A DNA stretch of 64,000 nt from the NCBI RefSeq assembly GCF_030247185.1, contig NC_080572.1, positions 131,232,262 to 131,296,261 of the forward strand. Direction: 5' to 3'. This DNA comes from Malaya genurostris (taxonomy: Eukaryota > Arthropoda > Insecta > Diptera > Culicidae). The notes beneath the pieces are model-generated. The model was not told where the DNA came from. It worked only from the letters and a program-made list of their open reading frames with translations, and did no database searches. This document shows positions 19,744 to 31,085 of this stretch, piece after piece. Made by a program: the position numbers and the translations under genes. The stretch's first letter is position 1. Each line of letters starts with the position of its first letter.

Positions 19744-21040
19744 ACAAAGCAGAGATAGCGAATATACTCCTACTACGATAATTGGAAAATAAATGTGTTA
19801 TGAGAGAAAAATTAGTATATAAAAAATGGGATATTGGTATTGAGTTTGTTTACAGCGGAAATACATTGCAGCTCACTAGTACAAATACATACGTAAATAT
19901 TGCAGAATGTCTTCAGATAAAGTAACTTCGCCACCGGCAATAGGAATGATAGTACCTACCTTGCACTTTGTGTCTTGTTACATACGCTAATCATATCATG
20001 CAAATCACGAGCCGCGCACTGATACAAATCCGAAGCAGTTGGCGAATATCCACACCTGCTTACGCCACCTCAGCTAAAGCCAAAACTACAACCAGAACAG
20101 TATCAGCTGCCCACGATCTATTAGATGTATAGAAGTGCACAGTCAATACGCCCTATTGTAGATATCAACACCACAAAAAACAATTACAGATCAGACACTA
20201 CACACGTGTACCAAGCGATTTGCACCACTTAAACCAAAGTTGTCAATCTTTCATCCAGAGCCTAACTCAGGGAAGGCCACTACGAAAATGGCCACATGCA
20301 ACTGAATATAGCTCTATTGAGACAAACACCACAGCGCGATGATCAGAATGTTCTTCTGTGTACCGAATGGCTATACAGGCTAGAGGTACCAACACACTAA
20401 GGACCCTGTCGCGCAACAGAACTATGTGACACTAAGGATACAACAGCGATACAACAGCCGAATTTGGGCGCAATTCCCGGCACCAACACACCCCAACGAG
20501 CGGTAGCGAGACACTTATAATGGCTGAAATAATCATGCAAGATTCACTTTTTCGAAACACTTATTATTTACTAAGCTGAATATGAAATTTGACCAGCCAA
20601 CACAATATTACACAAGTAAATACTTTCAATACCACACTCTTACGAAAATTAAGACTCAAATCAAAGGAAAAACACTAAAAATTTAATCTTTTATGAGCAA
20701 CGAAATTAAACGCGTACCAACCGCACAACAGTGTTGCCAGATGAGTTTTAAAAACTCCATGCTTGAGGGAGTTTTTTTGGCCCTCTACACTCTCCCGCAC
20801 CAAAGAGCTCAACGTTCGGAGCCCCTGGTAACGGACACATACAATCCTCAGCTTGGAATAAATGAAAACTTTACAAAAAAACAAGAGACTACAACGCGAT
20901 GTTAACAAGCTGAGGGTATTACAATTAACGGTTACTACAAGCGAAGAAAGCAATAAACTATTGCTACAAAGCAAGAGCACCCAGTGGAATGTACGATTCC
21001 TTTTAAGGGGCTCTTTTAAATATTTTAAAAACTAATAATA
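19744..21040. other. Unassigned interval left of gypsy-2
   Basis: The first few hundred bases may be the 5' UTR of the L2/CR1-like element. I see no supported gene, RNA gene or terminal repeat. The stretch 19960-20520 is less AT-rich than its surroundings but all frames are short. Confidence 0.5.
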
Positions 21041-21160
21041 ATTTACAACAAAAATTATATGCATTTATTGGAGCAGGAAAAAGCCCCCTTGAGCTGACTG
21101 TTATACCAGTACAATCTCAAAAGGACACAAAAACCTCCTCATCTTTTCGTTACTTACGTG
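21041..21160 (-). repeat. 3'-end fragment of a CR1/T1-type element
   Basis: The stretch GGAGCAGGAAAAAGCCC ... AAAACCTCCTCAT (21068-21142) resembles the 3' terminal region of CR1 element a (GAGCAGGGAAAAGCCC ... AAAACCTCCTCAT at 3458-3524). No coding sequence accompanies it, consistent with a severely 5'-truncated copy or a family sharing the same 3' end. Confidence 0.6.
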
Positions 21161-21179
21161 GAATAATATGTGAATAAAT

Positions 21180-21365
21180 GAAACTTTAAGTGTTAATTAA
21201 TGAGTGAGGGGATAAATAGATGAATATATAAACGAGTCAATGAATGAGTGAATGCATGAATGGTTTGATGAATGAATGTATGAATAAGTTAATGAATGAA
21301 TTATGGATGAGTGAAAGTGAATGAGTCAAAGAATGAATGAATGAGTGACTTGTTTGAGTACAAGA
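21180..21365. repeat. Degenerate ATGA/GAATGAAT repeat
   Basis: About 185 bp are built from variants of ATGAATGA with interspersed substitutions. Nothing else is visible in the interval. Confidence 0.8.
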
Positions 21366-21373
21366 ATGAATAG

Positions 21374-21905
21374 TGCAGCGCCCTTAGCAAATTTTCCTTC
21401 GAACATGTTAGTATTGTGAATAAAATAGGGAGCCATGAAGGAATAACGACATTGCAAGAACAGCAACCTAGTCGTGAAGGAAAAACTTTCAGGCAAGCCT
21501 TCATGTCAGCGTAAACGCGACGAGCAAAAACAAAGCTATTATTTTCACGGACACAGGTCACTGCCTCTGGTCTAACGACAGTGGTCTCGACTTTCGGTAG
21601 AACTTCGGGAGAAAGTCGAATGAACTTTCTACTTGAAATTACAAGCTCGGCTTGTACTAAAATCTTCGGGCTTCACCCGAAAGAAAATGCTAGGAGCTTA
21701 AAAACCCATAGTTGGGAAGAGTTAGCGTCCAGTTCAATTTTAACGAGTGCGCGGTAAATAGCCGTTGGTCTCGGGCGTCGGCCCGTAGACAAATTAGCAG
21801 TCAGTTCAGTCTCAGAGTGCGCGGGAAATATCCGTTAGTCTCGGGCGTCGGCCCGTAGACAAGTTAGTAGCTAGTTCAGTAGCGGAGTATGATACAGTTT
21901 GCATA
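21374..21905 (+). repeat. Gypsy-2 LTR-like repeat, left copy
   Basis: It starts TGCAGCGCCCTTAG and aligns with 43343-43790, best between TTATTTTCACGGACAC and GTAGACAAATTA. It contains two tandem copies of an approximately 70-bp unit (GTGCGCGG ... GGGCGTCGGCCCGTAGACAA; about 21747-21880), while the right copy has one. Its far end is uncertain: TG...CA termini and a TGG-type primer site candidate appear near 22698-22718 (TGGTGACAGCGATACG), which would make the LTR about 1.3 kb. Confidence 0.65.
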
Positions 21906-24190
21906 GGAATATGTGTGCATTGTGAGGCTTGAGGTAGTTCATCGAAATTACACAAATGGTTCGCATTATAATTTTGTATTATGGTTCAATTTCGCCCTAT
22001 TGGCATTAAAAGAATCAAGTGACCTCAAAGTCAAGTAAGAAATATTGTTTAAAAATGATTTCTGAAGACATTTAAAGAATTGAGTGAAAGATTGCTGTAA
22101 TGAGTGAAGATTTAACAGTTTCATGTGCAGTGTTTGATATTCACATGCGAAAAAAAAATAGTTAGACACAACCATTGCTCGTGTCAGGGTAGTGTTGATA
22201 ATATACGACAACAAAAGTATGTGTTGAAGAATAACTTCTTTTATTAATGTAAACAAATAAATGTTGAGACATATATTCGACGAGATCACCATGAAGTGTT
22301 GTGAATAGATTTACAAACTCAGGGAGTATGCACTAGACTTACCGTAGTAGGGTGTACGTTCATATGTGCATACACCTAATGATATGCCGAGCTTAGTGAG
22401 ACTGCGTGAAGAGTTAGCCTTATTAACAATCGTTAGTTACTTTTGTTAGATTGTGGGAAAGAACTCCCAAAAACAGCCTAATCCTTCACTATTGAGAATA
22501 AGTAGCTGTCAAGTGAAAAGCACAAAAGAAAAAGTTGAAAGTCAGAAAAGGTAAATTTCGTGATATTAAACTCAAATACGTGGATGAATCAATACAATGA
22601 CATAAAAGAGAAACCGAATTGGAGAGTGTTACTCCGTATAGAACTGAAAGAAACATCCTCTTCGTTGTTCTTCTCCCGCCTCCGCTCGGCCGGGAGCTTG
22701 CAAGTGGTGACAGCGATACGTGCTATAGTAGCAAGGACACGCCAGGACTACGGGCGAGGATTTCGGAATTGAGGATGTTGGGCGAAGTAGTATTAGTATG
22801 GTGAGTCTCCATTATTTTATTAATTTTTTTTCTCGTTGTTTTGATTACGTAATGTTGCCACTTATTGTGAGCGCTAAATCATAAAAAAAATTAAGATGGC
22901 ATTAGTGCGAAAATTTTTCTGATTTGTTTAACTCGCGCTCACAAGGACCAATATTATTTTTCTAACTACATTACTCACAATCCATCAACTGGTAAACGAT
23001 ATCAGAACTTTTCTCATGCCTACAGCGGGTTTCTAGAACAGTTATATACATTCCGTTGTCGAGTCATTTGGCAAGCAATAAATTTGTTCAAGTTTCCTTG
23101 AAAACTGCGGACGTATAGATTACGCTCACAGTTGATTTGTTTACGTTTTGACCACGGTCAATACGAGCGCATGTGTTGAAGAAAAAAAAAACAACACCGC
23201 TATAATACTTACAAAAGTGGCCACACTAGGCCTAAGAAGTTTTTTTCTCCCCTTCGTTGAAGAGACACGAATATCACGACCAGCAGAACAGCTAGCACTG
23301 GTGTAATGATTGTAAGGTCAAGGTGACCATCCGAAACCAACGCGTATGAGCGAAAGAATCGGTAATCTGACGCATCATTTTGCAAATATGCAAAGGTAGC
23401 CGTCTGACATAACAAAACAAGTCAGCGAGCTAGGCACCAAGAGTGCATGCCACGAAGTAGATATTCAAATTTGGTGAAGAACCAACCCGTATGGGCGGAG
23501 CCTATAGCAAAATGCGTTGCTAGGTAACACACCAAAAACAATCGCGGCCACATTTGCGGGTAAAAGTCTGGCAACCGAAATAAAAACAGAGTACGGTAGC
23601 GGTATATGACAATAATAATAATAAACCGACATTGACTTTAAGTCGCGTACGGTAAACTATAATGCTAAACTACGAGTATGGTACGATGCGCTGTTGAAGC
23701 CTATGCCGTCGACCCTTATAACGGAATTAACAAAGACACTTAGGTTTGCGCACACGGCGGGCATGACAAATTTGAGAGCACCGAGTTGGGCTGGCTCAAT
23801 AATTACGAAAAAAATGCCAATGTGAACGAAATTTGACCACGCAGGGCTCGTAGCAGTTAAAGCTTTATATTATACAATGACCAGTAATTTAAAACTAGGT
23901 CAAGTTTGTTTACGATGATTGTTCTTTTTGTTTGTCGACCATGACCACGGTCAAGATCGTAGTTTTTCACTGTTAAATAATGATAGGGAGTCGACGGAAA
24001 TCGTACTGGTGGGGGGTAGTGAAAACAAAACTATTAGAAGCGCACAGCGTGTTTGAAAAATTTCTGCATATGTTAAAAATGATGCTCGTAAAAACATACA
24101 ACTGAGGTTTTACAAAAATACAAGAGTATAAAAATGAAATGAAGAGCTACTAGTTAAAAAGATAAAGCGGCATAGCGAATTAAAGTCACA
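21906..24190 (+). other. Gypsy-2 LTR remainder and leader
   Basis: No gene is supported. A primer-site candidate is TGGTGACAGCGATACG near 22703. The near-palindrome TGACCACGGTCA occurs at 23149 and 23942 and once more in the duplicated copy near 26000. The stretch 22800-23860 resembles neither LTR and may include an unrecognised insertion. Confidence 0.5.
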
Positions 24191-25102
24191 TTGACAATGG
24201 CGAACGAAAATAATATTGAAGGCGGTGGTGCCTATCGATTTCCGATGCTAGAGGCAATACAATGTATCCCGGAATTCCACGGGTCAGTAGACGAATTAGA
24301 GCCATTTATTGTGCAAATAGAGTATTTTGCAGAAGACATCCCGGAAGGGGAAAACCAGAAACCACTACTAAATGTAGTACTAATGAAATTAAAAGGTAAA
24401 GCGGCAACCTTTATTAATAGAATAAGAGCTGACACAGTAGAGGATATATTCAGGAATTTAAGAGACGTATTCGGTTTGAAAATCACAGTAGAAGAGATTT
24501 TTATGAGGATCGAAACTCTCGAACAACAATATGGAGAACCTTTTGAACAGTACGCTGAAAGAGCGCTACGAATAATGGAATATATTGACACTCAGCAAGA
24601 GAATCAAGGCCAAGAGAAAGTACAGAAATCCTTCGCAGAAAGAGGATTAACGATTCATTTTATAGCAGGATTATCGAATGAAAGTTTAAAACATTTAGCC
24701 AAAAATCATAGGCAGCTTAAGTTTCAAGAAATAATAAAATTCCTAAAAGAGGAGGCGAAGTTCAGCTACTTATTATCAAATATTGAAAATCGGCTGCTAT
24801 CCTACCATGCAATTGATAAACCAAAACTCCGGACAAACAATAAATATAAATGTTATCCAGGGGAGCAAATCGAAAATTCTCATGAACGCAACCGAAGCTT
24901 ACGCAACGAATATTATCGCAATAACGGGTGCTTAATCGAAGATAACAATTGTTATAATAATCATTTCGAAAACAATTCGAATAAACTATGGGTAAACTGC
25001 ATGATATACAGTAACAGAAAAATATTTCGAAGATATGATCATACTATCAGGACCAGAAATATGCCTGATCAAATGAGATATGGAGCATCCGAAATCAAAT
25101 GA
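24191..25102 (+). CDS. Gypsy-2 Gag, copy 1
   Basis: This 303-codon A-rich frame encodes a capsid-type Gag: a region from about residue 20 to 200 with IPEFHGSVDELEPFIVQIEY, VLMKLKGKAATFINRIRAD, QYGEPFEQYAERALRIMEY and FIAGLSNESLKHLAKNHR. No CCHC zinc knuckle is visible; a basic, Asn-rich tail follows instead. The product would assemble particles and package RNA. The frame is overlapped at its end by the next frame at 25080. The ATG is preceded by the leader without another start in frame. Confidence 0.85.
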   Translation: MTMANENNIEGGGAYRFPMLEAIQCIPEFHGSVDELEPFIVQIEYFAEDIPEGENQKPLLNVVLMKLKGKAATFINRIRADTVEDIFRNLRDVFGLKITVEEIFMRIETLEQQYGEPFEQYAERALRIMEYIDTQQENQGQEKVQKSFAERGLTIHFIAGLSNESLKHLAKNHRQLKFQEIIKFLKEEAKFSYLLSNIENRLLSYHAIDKPKLRTNNKYKCYPGEQIENSHERNRSLRNEYYRNNGCLIEDNNCYNNHFENNSNKLWVNCMIYSNRKIFRRYDHTIRTRNMPDQMRYGASEIK

Positions 25103-25732
25103 GATATGGAGCATCAAGAAATCAATGAAGAGTGATGCGACCAATTACATTGAAGAAAAAGATAGCAAAAAACACAAAGAAGGGATATGGGTCAAATTAC
25201 ATAAGACGAAAGACAACGAATTTATGATGTTGTTGAGATCGGCAAACCAACCAAATAACGAGATGTAGTTGCTGGTAGACACTGGATCATTTGGCGACTT
25301 GATAAGTAGACGAAACGCAGAGTATATGGGAGCATATACAATTAATGACAACGAAATCATAGAATATTCCGGGATAACAGGTACTGTTAGAAAAACATTA
25401 GGTACCGTAGAACTAAACTTCATCATTTCATTTTGGGAATGACATTTATGAATAAGTATGTGACTAGCATACACAATGACCAAGGTTGGATATGCTTACG
25501 GAAAATACCTCTAACCTTTGAACCAAAAACAGATTCATATGGAGCTCATCAGAAACAGGAGAAGAGAGTCGCAAAATATGAGGCAGAGAACAATGTCAAA
25601 ATACAGGAAAAATACCAAGCGTATGATCAATCCGAGCTTAGTCCACAGGGTACGCAGTGTACAGAAATGAAAATATACGAAGCGATGGCAAGAAGGTATG
25701 CCGCCTCACGAAATGTTAAAAATAGATTGTGA
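25080..25732 (+). pseudogene. Gypsy-2 first protease-like module (PR1), copy 1
   Basis: A short frame (25080-25268) ends in TAG and directly after the stop, in the same frame, reads LLVDTGSFGDLISRRNAEYM, a retropepsin active-site region. That stops at 25440. In another frame GMTFMNKYVTSIHNDQGW (25437-25490) resembles the conserved C-terminal part of a retropepsin, followed by a spacer to 25732. So a complete but broken aspartic protease module lies here, upstream of a second one. Frameshift and stop are shared by both duplicated copies, so the damage predates the duplication. Confidence 0.65.
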
Positions 25733-25739
25733 TAAAAAA

Positions 25740-25930
25740 AATCAGTTATTTATAAAAGTTGCTGCAGCAAATAGGCCTAACGAAAAAATTAAATATTTGC
25801 TCGATACTGGAGCATTTTATAACGTAATGAGATGGGATACTGTCGCGAAAATAGGATCAGAGAAAATAAACTATAAAGATAATTTATACATCGCAGGTTT
25901 TGATGGAACTCAATCACAGACTATTATACA
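25740..25930 (+). pseudogene. Gypsy-2 second protease (PR2), truncated by duplication
   Basis: The frame shows YLLDTGAFYNVMRWDTV and ends at the duplication joint after GFDGTQSQTI. The complete version is at 31086 onwards. This copy also preserves the empty Sat-1 insertion site (GATAAAAAAAATCAG). Confidence 0.85.
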
Positions 25931-26248
25931 TACAATGACCAGTAATTTAAAACTAGGTCAAGTTTGTTTACGATGATTGTTCTTTTTGTTTGTCGACCAT
26001 GACCACGGTCAAGATCGTAGTTTTTCACTGTTAAATAATGATAGGGAGTCGACGGAAATCGTACTGGTGGGGGGTAGTGAAAACAAAACTATTAGAAGCG
26101 CACAGCGTGTTTGAAAAATTTCTGCATATGTTAAAAATGATGCTCGTAAAAACATACAACTGAGGTTTTACAAAAATACAAGAGTATAAAAATGAAATGA
26201 AGAGCTACTAGTTAAAAAGATAAAGCGGCATAGCGAATTAAAGTCACA

Positions 26249-27160
26249 TTGACAATGGCGAACGAAAATAATATTGAAGGCGGTGGTGCCTATCGATTTC
26301 CGATGCTAGAGGCAATACAATGTATCCCGGAATTCCACGGGTCAGTAGACGAATTAGAGCCATTTATTGTGCAAATAGAGTATTTTGCAGAAGACATCCC
26401 GGAAGGGGAAAACCAGAAACCACTACTAAATGTAGTACTAATGAAATTAAAAGGTAAAGCGGCAACCTTTATTAATAGAATAAGAGCTGACACAGTAGAG
26501 GATATATTCAGGAATTTAAGAGACGTATTCGGTTTGAAAATCACAGTAGAAGAGATTTTTATGAGGATCGAAACTCTCGAACAACAATATGGAGAACCTT
26601 TTGAACAGTACGCTGAAAGAGCGCTACGAATAATGGAATATATTGACACTCAGCAAGAGAATCAAGGCCAAGAGAAAGTACAGAAATCCTTCGCAGAAAG
26701 AGGATTAACGATTCATTTTATAGCAGGATTATCGAATGAAAGTTTAAAACATTTAGCCAAAAATCATAGGCAGCTTAGGTTTCAAGAAATAATAAAATTC
26801 CTAAAAGAGGAGGCGAAGTTCAGCTACTTATTATCAAATATTGAAAATCGGCTGCTATCCTACCATGCAATTGATAAACCAAAACTCCGGACAAACAATA
26901 AATATAAATGTTATCCAGGGGAGCAAATCGAAAATTCTCATGAACGCAACCGAAGCTTACGCAACGAATATTATCGCAATAACGGGTGCTTAATCGAAGA
27001 TAACAATTGTTATAATAATCATTTCGAAAACAATTCGAATAAACTATGGGTAAACTGCATGATATACAGTAACAGAAAAATATTTCGAAGATATGATCAT
27101 ACTATCAGGACCAGAAATATGCCTGATCAAATGAGATATGGAGCATCCGAAATCAAATGA
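26249..27160 (+). CDS. Gypsy-2 Gag, copy 2
   Basis: This is identical to the Gag at 24191-25102 apart from one Lys-to-Arg change (HRQLR for HRQLK). It is the copy in the correct position relative to pol. Confidence 0.85.
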   Translation: MTMANENNIEGGGAYRFPMLEAIQCIPEFHGSVDELEPFIVQIEYFAEDIPEGENQKPLLNVVLMKLKGKAATFINRIRADTVEDIFRNLRDVFGLKITVEEIFMRIETLEQQYGEPFEQYAERALRIMEYIDTQQENQGQEKVQKSFAERGLTIHFIAGLSNESLKHLAKNHRQLRFQEIIKFLKEEAKFSYLLSNIENRLLSYHAIDKPKLRTNNKYKCYPGEQIENSHERNRSLRNEYYRNNGCLIEDNNCYNNHFENNSNKLWVNCMIYSNRKIFRRYDHTIRTRNMPDQMRYGASEIK

Positions 27161-27790
27161 GATATGGAGCATCAAGAAATCAATGAAGAGTGATGCGACC
27201 AATTACATTGAAGAAAAAGATAGCAAAAAACACAAAGAAGGGATATGGGTCAAATTACATAAGACGAAAGACAACGAATTTATGATGTTGTTGAGATCGG
27301 CAAACCAACCAAATAACGAGATGTAGTTGCTGGTAGACACTGGATCATTTGGCGACTTGATAAGTAGACGAAACGCAGAGTATATGGGAGCATATACAAT
27401 TAATGACAACGAAATCATAGAATATTCCGGGATAACAGGTACTGTTAGAAAAACATTAGGTACCGTAGAACTAAACTTCATCATTTCATTTTGGGAATGA
27501 CATTTATGAATAAGTATGTGACTAGCATACACAATGACCAAGGTTGGATATGCTTACGGAAAATACCTCTAACCTTTGAACCAAAAACAGATTCATATGG
27601 AGCTCATCAGAAACAGGAGAAGAGAGTCGCAAAATATGAGGCAGAGAACAATGTCAAAATACAGGAAAAATACCAAGCGTATGATCAATCCGAGCTTAGT
27701 CCACAGGGTACGCAGTGTACAGAAATGAAAATATACGAAGCGATGGCAAGAAGGTATGCCGCCTCACGAAATGTTAAAAATAGATTGTGA
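27138..27790 (+). pseudogene. Gypsy-2 first protease-like module (PR1), copy 2
   Basis: This has the same stop codon, DTG motif and frame change as the module at 25080-25732. It is followed by the insertion site of Sat-1. Confidence 0.65.
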
Positions 27791-27947
27791 TAAAAAAAAG
27801 GCGGGTGGGTAATGTCAGAGACATAACTGGATGTCGTGAATACGAAAACAAATGACATGTTCCTTAACACTTCCGAATATCAAATAGTTGATCAATTGTA
27901 TGAATTATGCAAGCATTCCCCTTTTCCACATTTTTCGCAAAAACAAA

Positions 27948-30560
27948 GAAGGCTTCACTTGATCTCGATTACTGTGAATTTCACACAGCGAAAAGTGCAA
28001 GAATCTAACCAAACTGTTCTACATTTGCACTAAACTGAGGATATTTTCTTTCGATTTGCGAACAACACATCCTAATAGTTCTTCAGAAAACTTTTAGAGC
28101 CATTAGAACGGCTGATTTTTTCTAATGCTTTCCAACGATGCTTATTCATCCATCGAAATGACTGGCAGCTGTGACGTAATCACTCTTATCGGAAGCGAAA
28201 CTAGCTTTGCAAACGGCACAAAATACATCTGCTCGCATTGGCGATAGAATCCAAACTGATTAGATTTTTATTAGGAGCTTTCTTTTACGTGATTTCGTTT
28301 GTAGCATTTTCACTAATGGGCGGTCCTAACGGCTATAAAAATAGTCGCATACAGAATATTAATGTCGATTATTTTATTTCGCATTTGCAAATTTATTGAA
28401 AAAAAAACTATCAATATGCTGTAGGGATTCATTTCCAGCATTCAGAAGGGACAAATTGCGTAATTCTCTACGATATTAAACTCGGAACATTTTTCGCAAA
28501 AAAAGCTTCACTTGATCTCGATTACTGTGAATTTCACACAGCGAAAAGTGCACAAATCTAACCAAATTGTTCTTGATTTGCACTAAACTGAGGATAATTA
28601 CCTGCGGTTTGCGAAAAACAAATCCTAATAGTTCTTTAGAAAAATTTTAGAGCCATTAGAACGGCTGATTTTTTATAATGCTCTCCAACGTTGCTTTTTC
28701 ATCCATCGAAATGACTGGCAGCTGTGACGTAATCGCTCTTGTCGAAAGCGAAACTAGCTGTGCAGACGACACAAAACACATCTGCTCGCAGTGGCGATAG
28801 AATCCAAACTGATTCAATTTTTGTTAAGAGTTTCCTTTATGTGATTTCGTTTGTAGCTTTTTCACTAATGGGCGGTCCTAACGGCTATAAAAATAGCCGC
28901 ATACAGAATTTTTATGTCGATTATTTCATTTCGGATTTGCATAATTTATTGAAAAAAAACTATCAATATGCTGTAGGGATTCATTTCCAGCATTCAGAAG
29001 GGTCAAATTGCGTAATTCTCTACGATATTAAACTCGGAACATTTTTCGCAAAAAAAGGCTTCACTTGATCTCGATTACTGTGAATTTCACACAGCGAAAA
29101 GTGCACAAATCTAACCAAATTGTTCTTGATTTGCACTAAACTGAGGATAATTACCTGCGATTTGCGAAAAACAAATCCTAATAGTTCTTTAGAAAAATTT
29201 TAGAGCCATTAGAACGGCTGATTTTTTATAATGCTCTCCAACGTTGCTTTTTCATCCATCGAAATGACTGGCAGCTGTGACGTAATCGCTCTTGTCGAAA
29301 GCGAAACTAGCTGTGCAGACGACACAAAACACATCTGCTCGCAGTGGCGATAGAATCCAAACTGATTCAATTTTTGTTAAGAGATTTCCTTTTATTTGAT
29401 TTCGTTTGTAGCTTTTCCACTAATGGGCGGTCCTAACGGCTATAAAAATAGCCGCATACAGAATTTTTATGTCGATTATTTCATTTCGGATTTGCAAAAT
29501 TTTTTGAAAAAAACTATCAATATGCTGTAGGGATTAATTTCCAGCATTCAGAAGGGTCAAATTGCGGAATTCTCTACGATATTAAACTCGGAACATTTTT
29601 CTCAAAAAAAGGCTTCACTTGATCTCGATTACTGTGAATTTCACACAGCGAAAAGTGCACAAATCTAACCAAATTGTTCTTGATTTGCACTAAACTGAGG
29701 ATAATTACCTGCGATTTGCGAAAAACAAATCCTAATAGTTCTTTAGAAAAATTTTAGAGCCATTAGAACGGCTGATTTTTTATAATGCTCTCCAACGTTG
29801 CTTTTTCATCCATCGAAATGACTGGCAGCTGTGACGTAATCGCTCTTGTCGAAAGCGAAACTAGCTGTGCAGACGACACAAAACACATCTGCTCGCAGTG
29901 GCGATTAGAGATGGGCAATTCGCTCCTGAGCTGTTCCAGTGAATCGAATCATTGAAGTGAGCTGACAGCTCACAGCTATTTTCAAAAGAACCGCAGCTCA
30001 CCAGCTCACTCATTTGCTACCCAGTTCACTGCATTATGACGAAGGGAACACGCTACGAGCTGATCGGATCTTCGGCTCTTTAAGAGATTCAATTTAGTCG
30101 ACATCAATTAAAGATAAGTTAATTCGCATTGCATTCATTGCAAATCAATGATTCAATTTCGATCATGCATATGAAAGAAAACCGGTGCATAAGAAAAACG
30201 GCGCACAAAATGAACCTTAAGTTTAAACCAAAAGAGCTGATGAGCTGATACATCGAATCGATTCACTTTGGTGAGCTGATCGGTTCGGAGCTGTTCACCA
30301 AAATGAGCTGTTTTGCACACCTCTAGTGGCGATAGAATCCAAACTGATTCAATTTTTGTTAAGAGATTTCCTTTTATGTGATTTCGTTTGTAGCTTTTTC
30401 ACTAATGGGCGGTCCTAACGGCTATAAAAATAGCCGCATATAGAATTTCAATGTCGATTATTTCATTTCGGATTTGCATAATTTATTGAAAGAGACTATC
30501 AATATGCTGTAGGGATTCGTTTCTAGCATTCAGAAGGACCAAATTGAGGAACTCACTACG
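27948..30560 (+). repeat. Tandem array of ~554-bp units inside Sat-1
   Basis: Units start with GGCTTCACTTGATCTCGATT at about 27950, 28504, 29057 and 29611, giving a 553-554 bp period. Units 2-4 are highly similar and unit 1 is more diverged. Each has a near-palindrome CTGTGAATTTCACACAG and a stem-loop CGGCTATAAAAATAGCCG. The last unit is split by the MITE at 29906-30325 and fades after 30530. The reading frame 28739-29068 changes between units and is not a gene. Confidence 0.92.
29906..30325. mobile_element. hAT-type MITE (420 bp)
   Basis: The ends are TAGAGATGGGCAA and, inverted, TAGAGGTGTGCAA, flanked by perfect 8-bp duplicates GTGGCGAT (29898-29905 and 30326-30333). Eight-base duplications and these termini are typical of hAT elements. 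The inside is rich in GAGCTGNNNAGCTC-like motifs (subterminal repeats). It has no coding capacity. Confidence 0.9.
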
Positions 30561-31085
30561 ATATTCACCACTTTTGGAAACATTTTTCTTGAACGATTTG
30601 TTGTACAGCAGCAGCTATTTTCTTCTCTTCCTCAGAACGCGTTCTGATTGGCTGGTGTTGACATGGGTCAAATGAGATAGGTTTTTCAATAGTGTACTAT
30701 TGAAATACTTCAATGCTCTTGCTATACACGTTTAAGTTGAAAAATTTCGATTCTATTGGTAGTTAGATTATATAAATCCTTCCACAGATCACTGAGCTAT
30801 GAGCTTTCAAAATACGAGAAAGGCAAACGCGCCATATGAATTATCCTCTTTGATACTCGTTTATACCAAACATTTCAGAAAAGTTTAATTTTGAACTATT
30901 TGAGATTATGTCACACAACTGAAAATTTTATCATAAAATTGTGATCATATTTCCGATGGCATGTAGCAAAAATTATGTTGATTCGTTAGATACAACAAGA
31001 GATATTCACGATCAAAAACTTATCACTCTCTCAGAGGGTAAATTTTGAAAAGGCACCCCATAGTAAAGTAAGTCGTATTCACGAC

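Larger units (their letters stand above)
23873..25930 (+). repeat. Tandem duplication in gypsy-2, copy 1 (2,058 bp)
   Basis: The copy runs from TACAATGACCAGTAATTT through leader, gag and protease region into the second protease, where it stops after CACAGACTATT. The next copy starts immediately with a few extra bases at the joint. The two copies are practically identical; I noticed one difference in gag (A at 24720, G at 26778). Confidence 0.93.
25931..27799 (+). repeat. Tandem duplication in gypsy-2, copy 2 (left of Sat-1)
   Basis: It matches 23873-25741 at an offset of 2,058 bp. It is interrupted after the A-run by Sat-1 and continues from 31086, so Sat-1 inserted only in this copy. Confidence 0.93.
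27800..31085 (+). mobile_element. Sat-1: satellite-bearing non-autonomous element, unclassified
   Basis: The insertion limits are exact because the empty site survives at 25733-25745. The element starts GGCGGGTGGGTAATGTCAG and ends CGTATTCACGAC, with AAAA on both sides as possible target duplication. A 13-bp inverted pair GTCGTGAATACGA (27833-27845) and TCGTATTCACGAC (31073-31085) lies near its ends; the left end also folds (GTAATGTCAGAGACATAAC). The middle is an array of four 554-bp units, the last interrupted by a hAT MITE. The ends match Sat-2. No protein gene is supported; the superfamily is unknown. Confidence 0.8.

Noticed and set aside
20675..20980. 101-codon minus frame and overlapping plus frame near 20693-20905
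   Set aside because: Both strands are open over the same bases, with no recognisable domain in either.
28739..29068. 109-codon frame in the 554-bp array with a faint histone-H2A-like look (SKAKLAV, SARSGDRI)
   Set aside because: The frame is not kept in neighbouring units, which have small indels and stops, and no histone fold sequence follows. Resemblance is too short to support.
27948..30560. CRISPR-like array
   Set aside because: Units are hundreds of bases long without short repeats and unique spacers, and the DNA is clearly eukaryotic.
27800..31085. Sat-1 as an LTR retrotransposon, solo LTR or Helitron
   Set aside because: No TG...CA ends with matching 4-6 bp duplicates, no coding parts, and no 5' TC / 3' CTRR Helitron ends. 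I left it unclassified.
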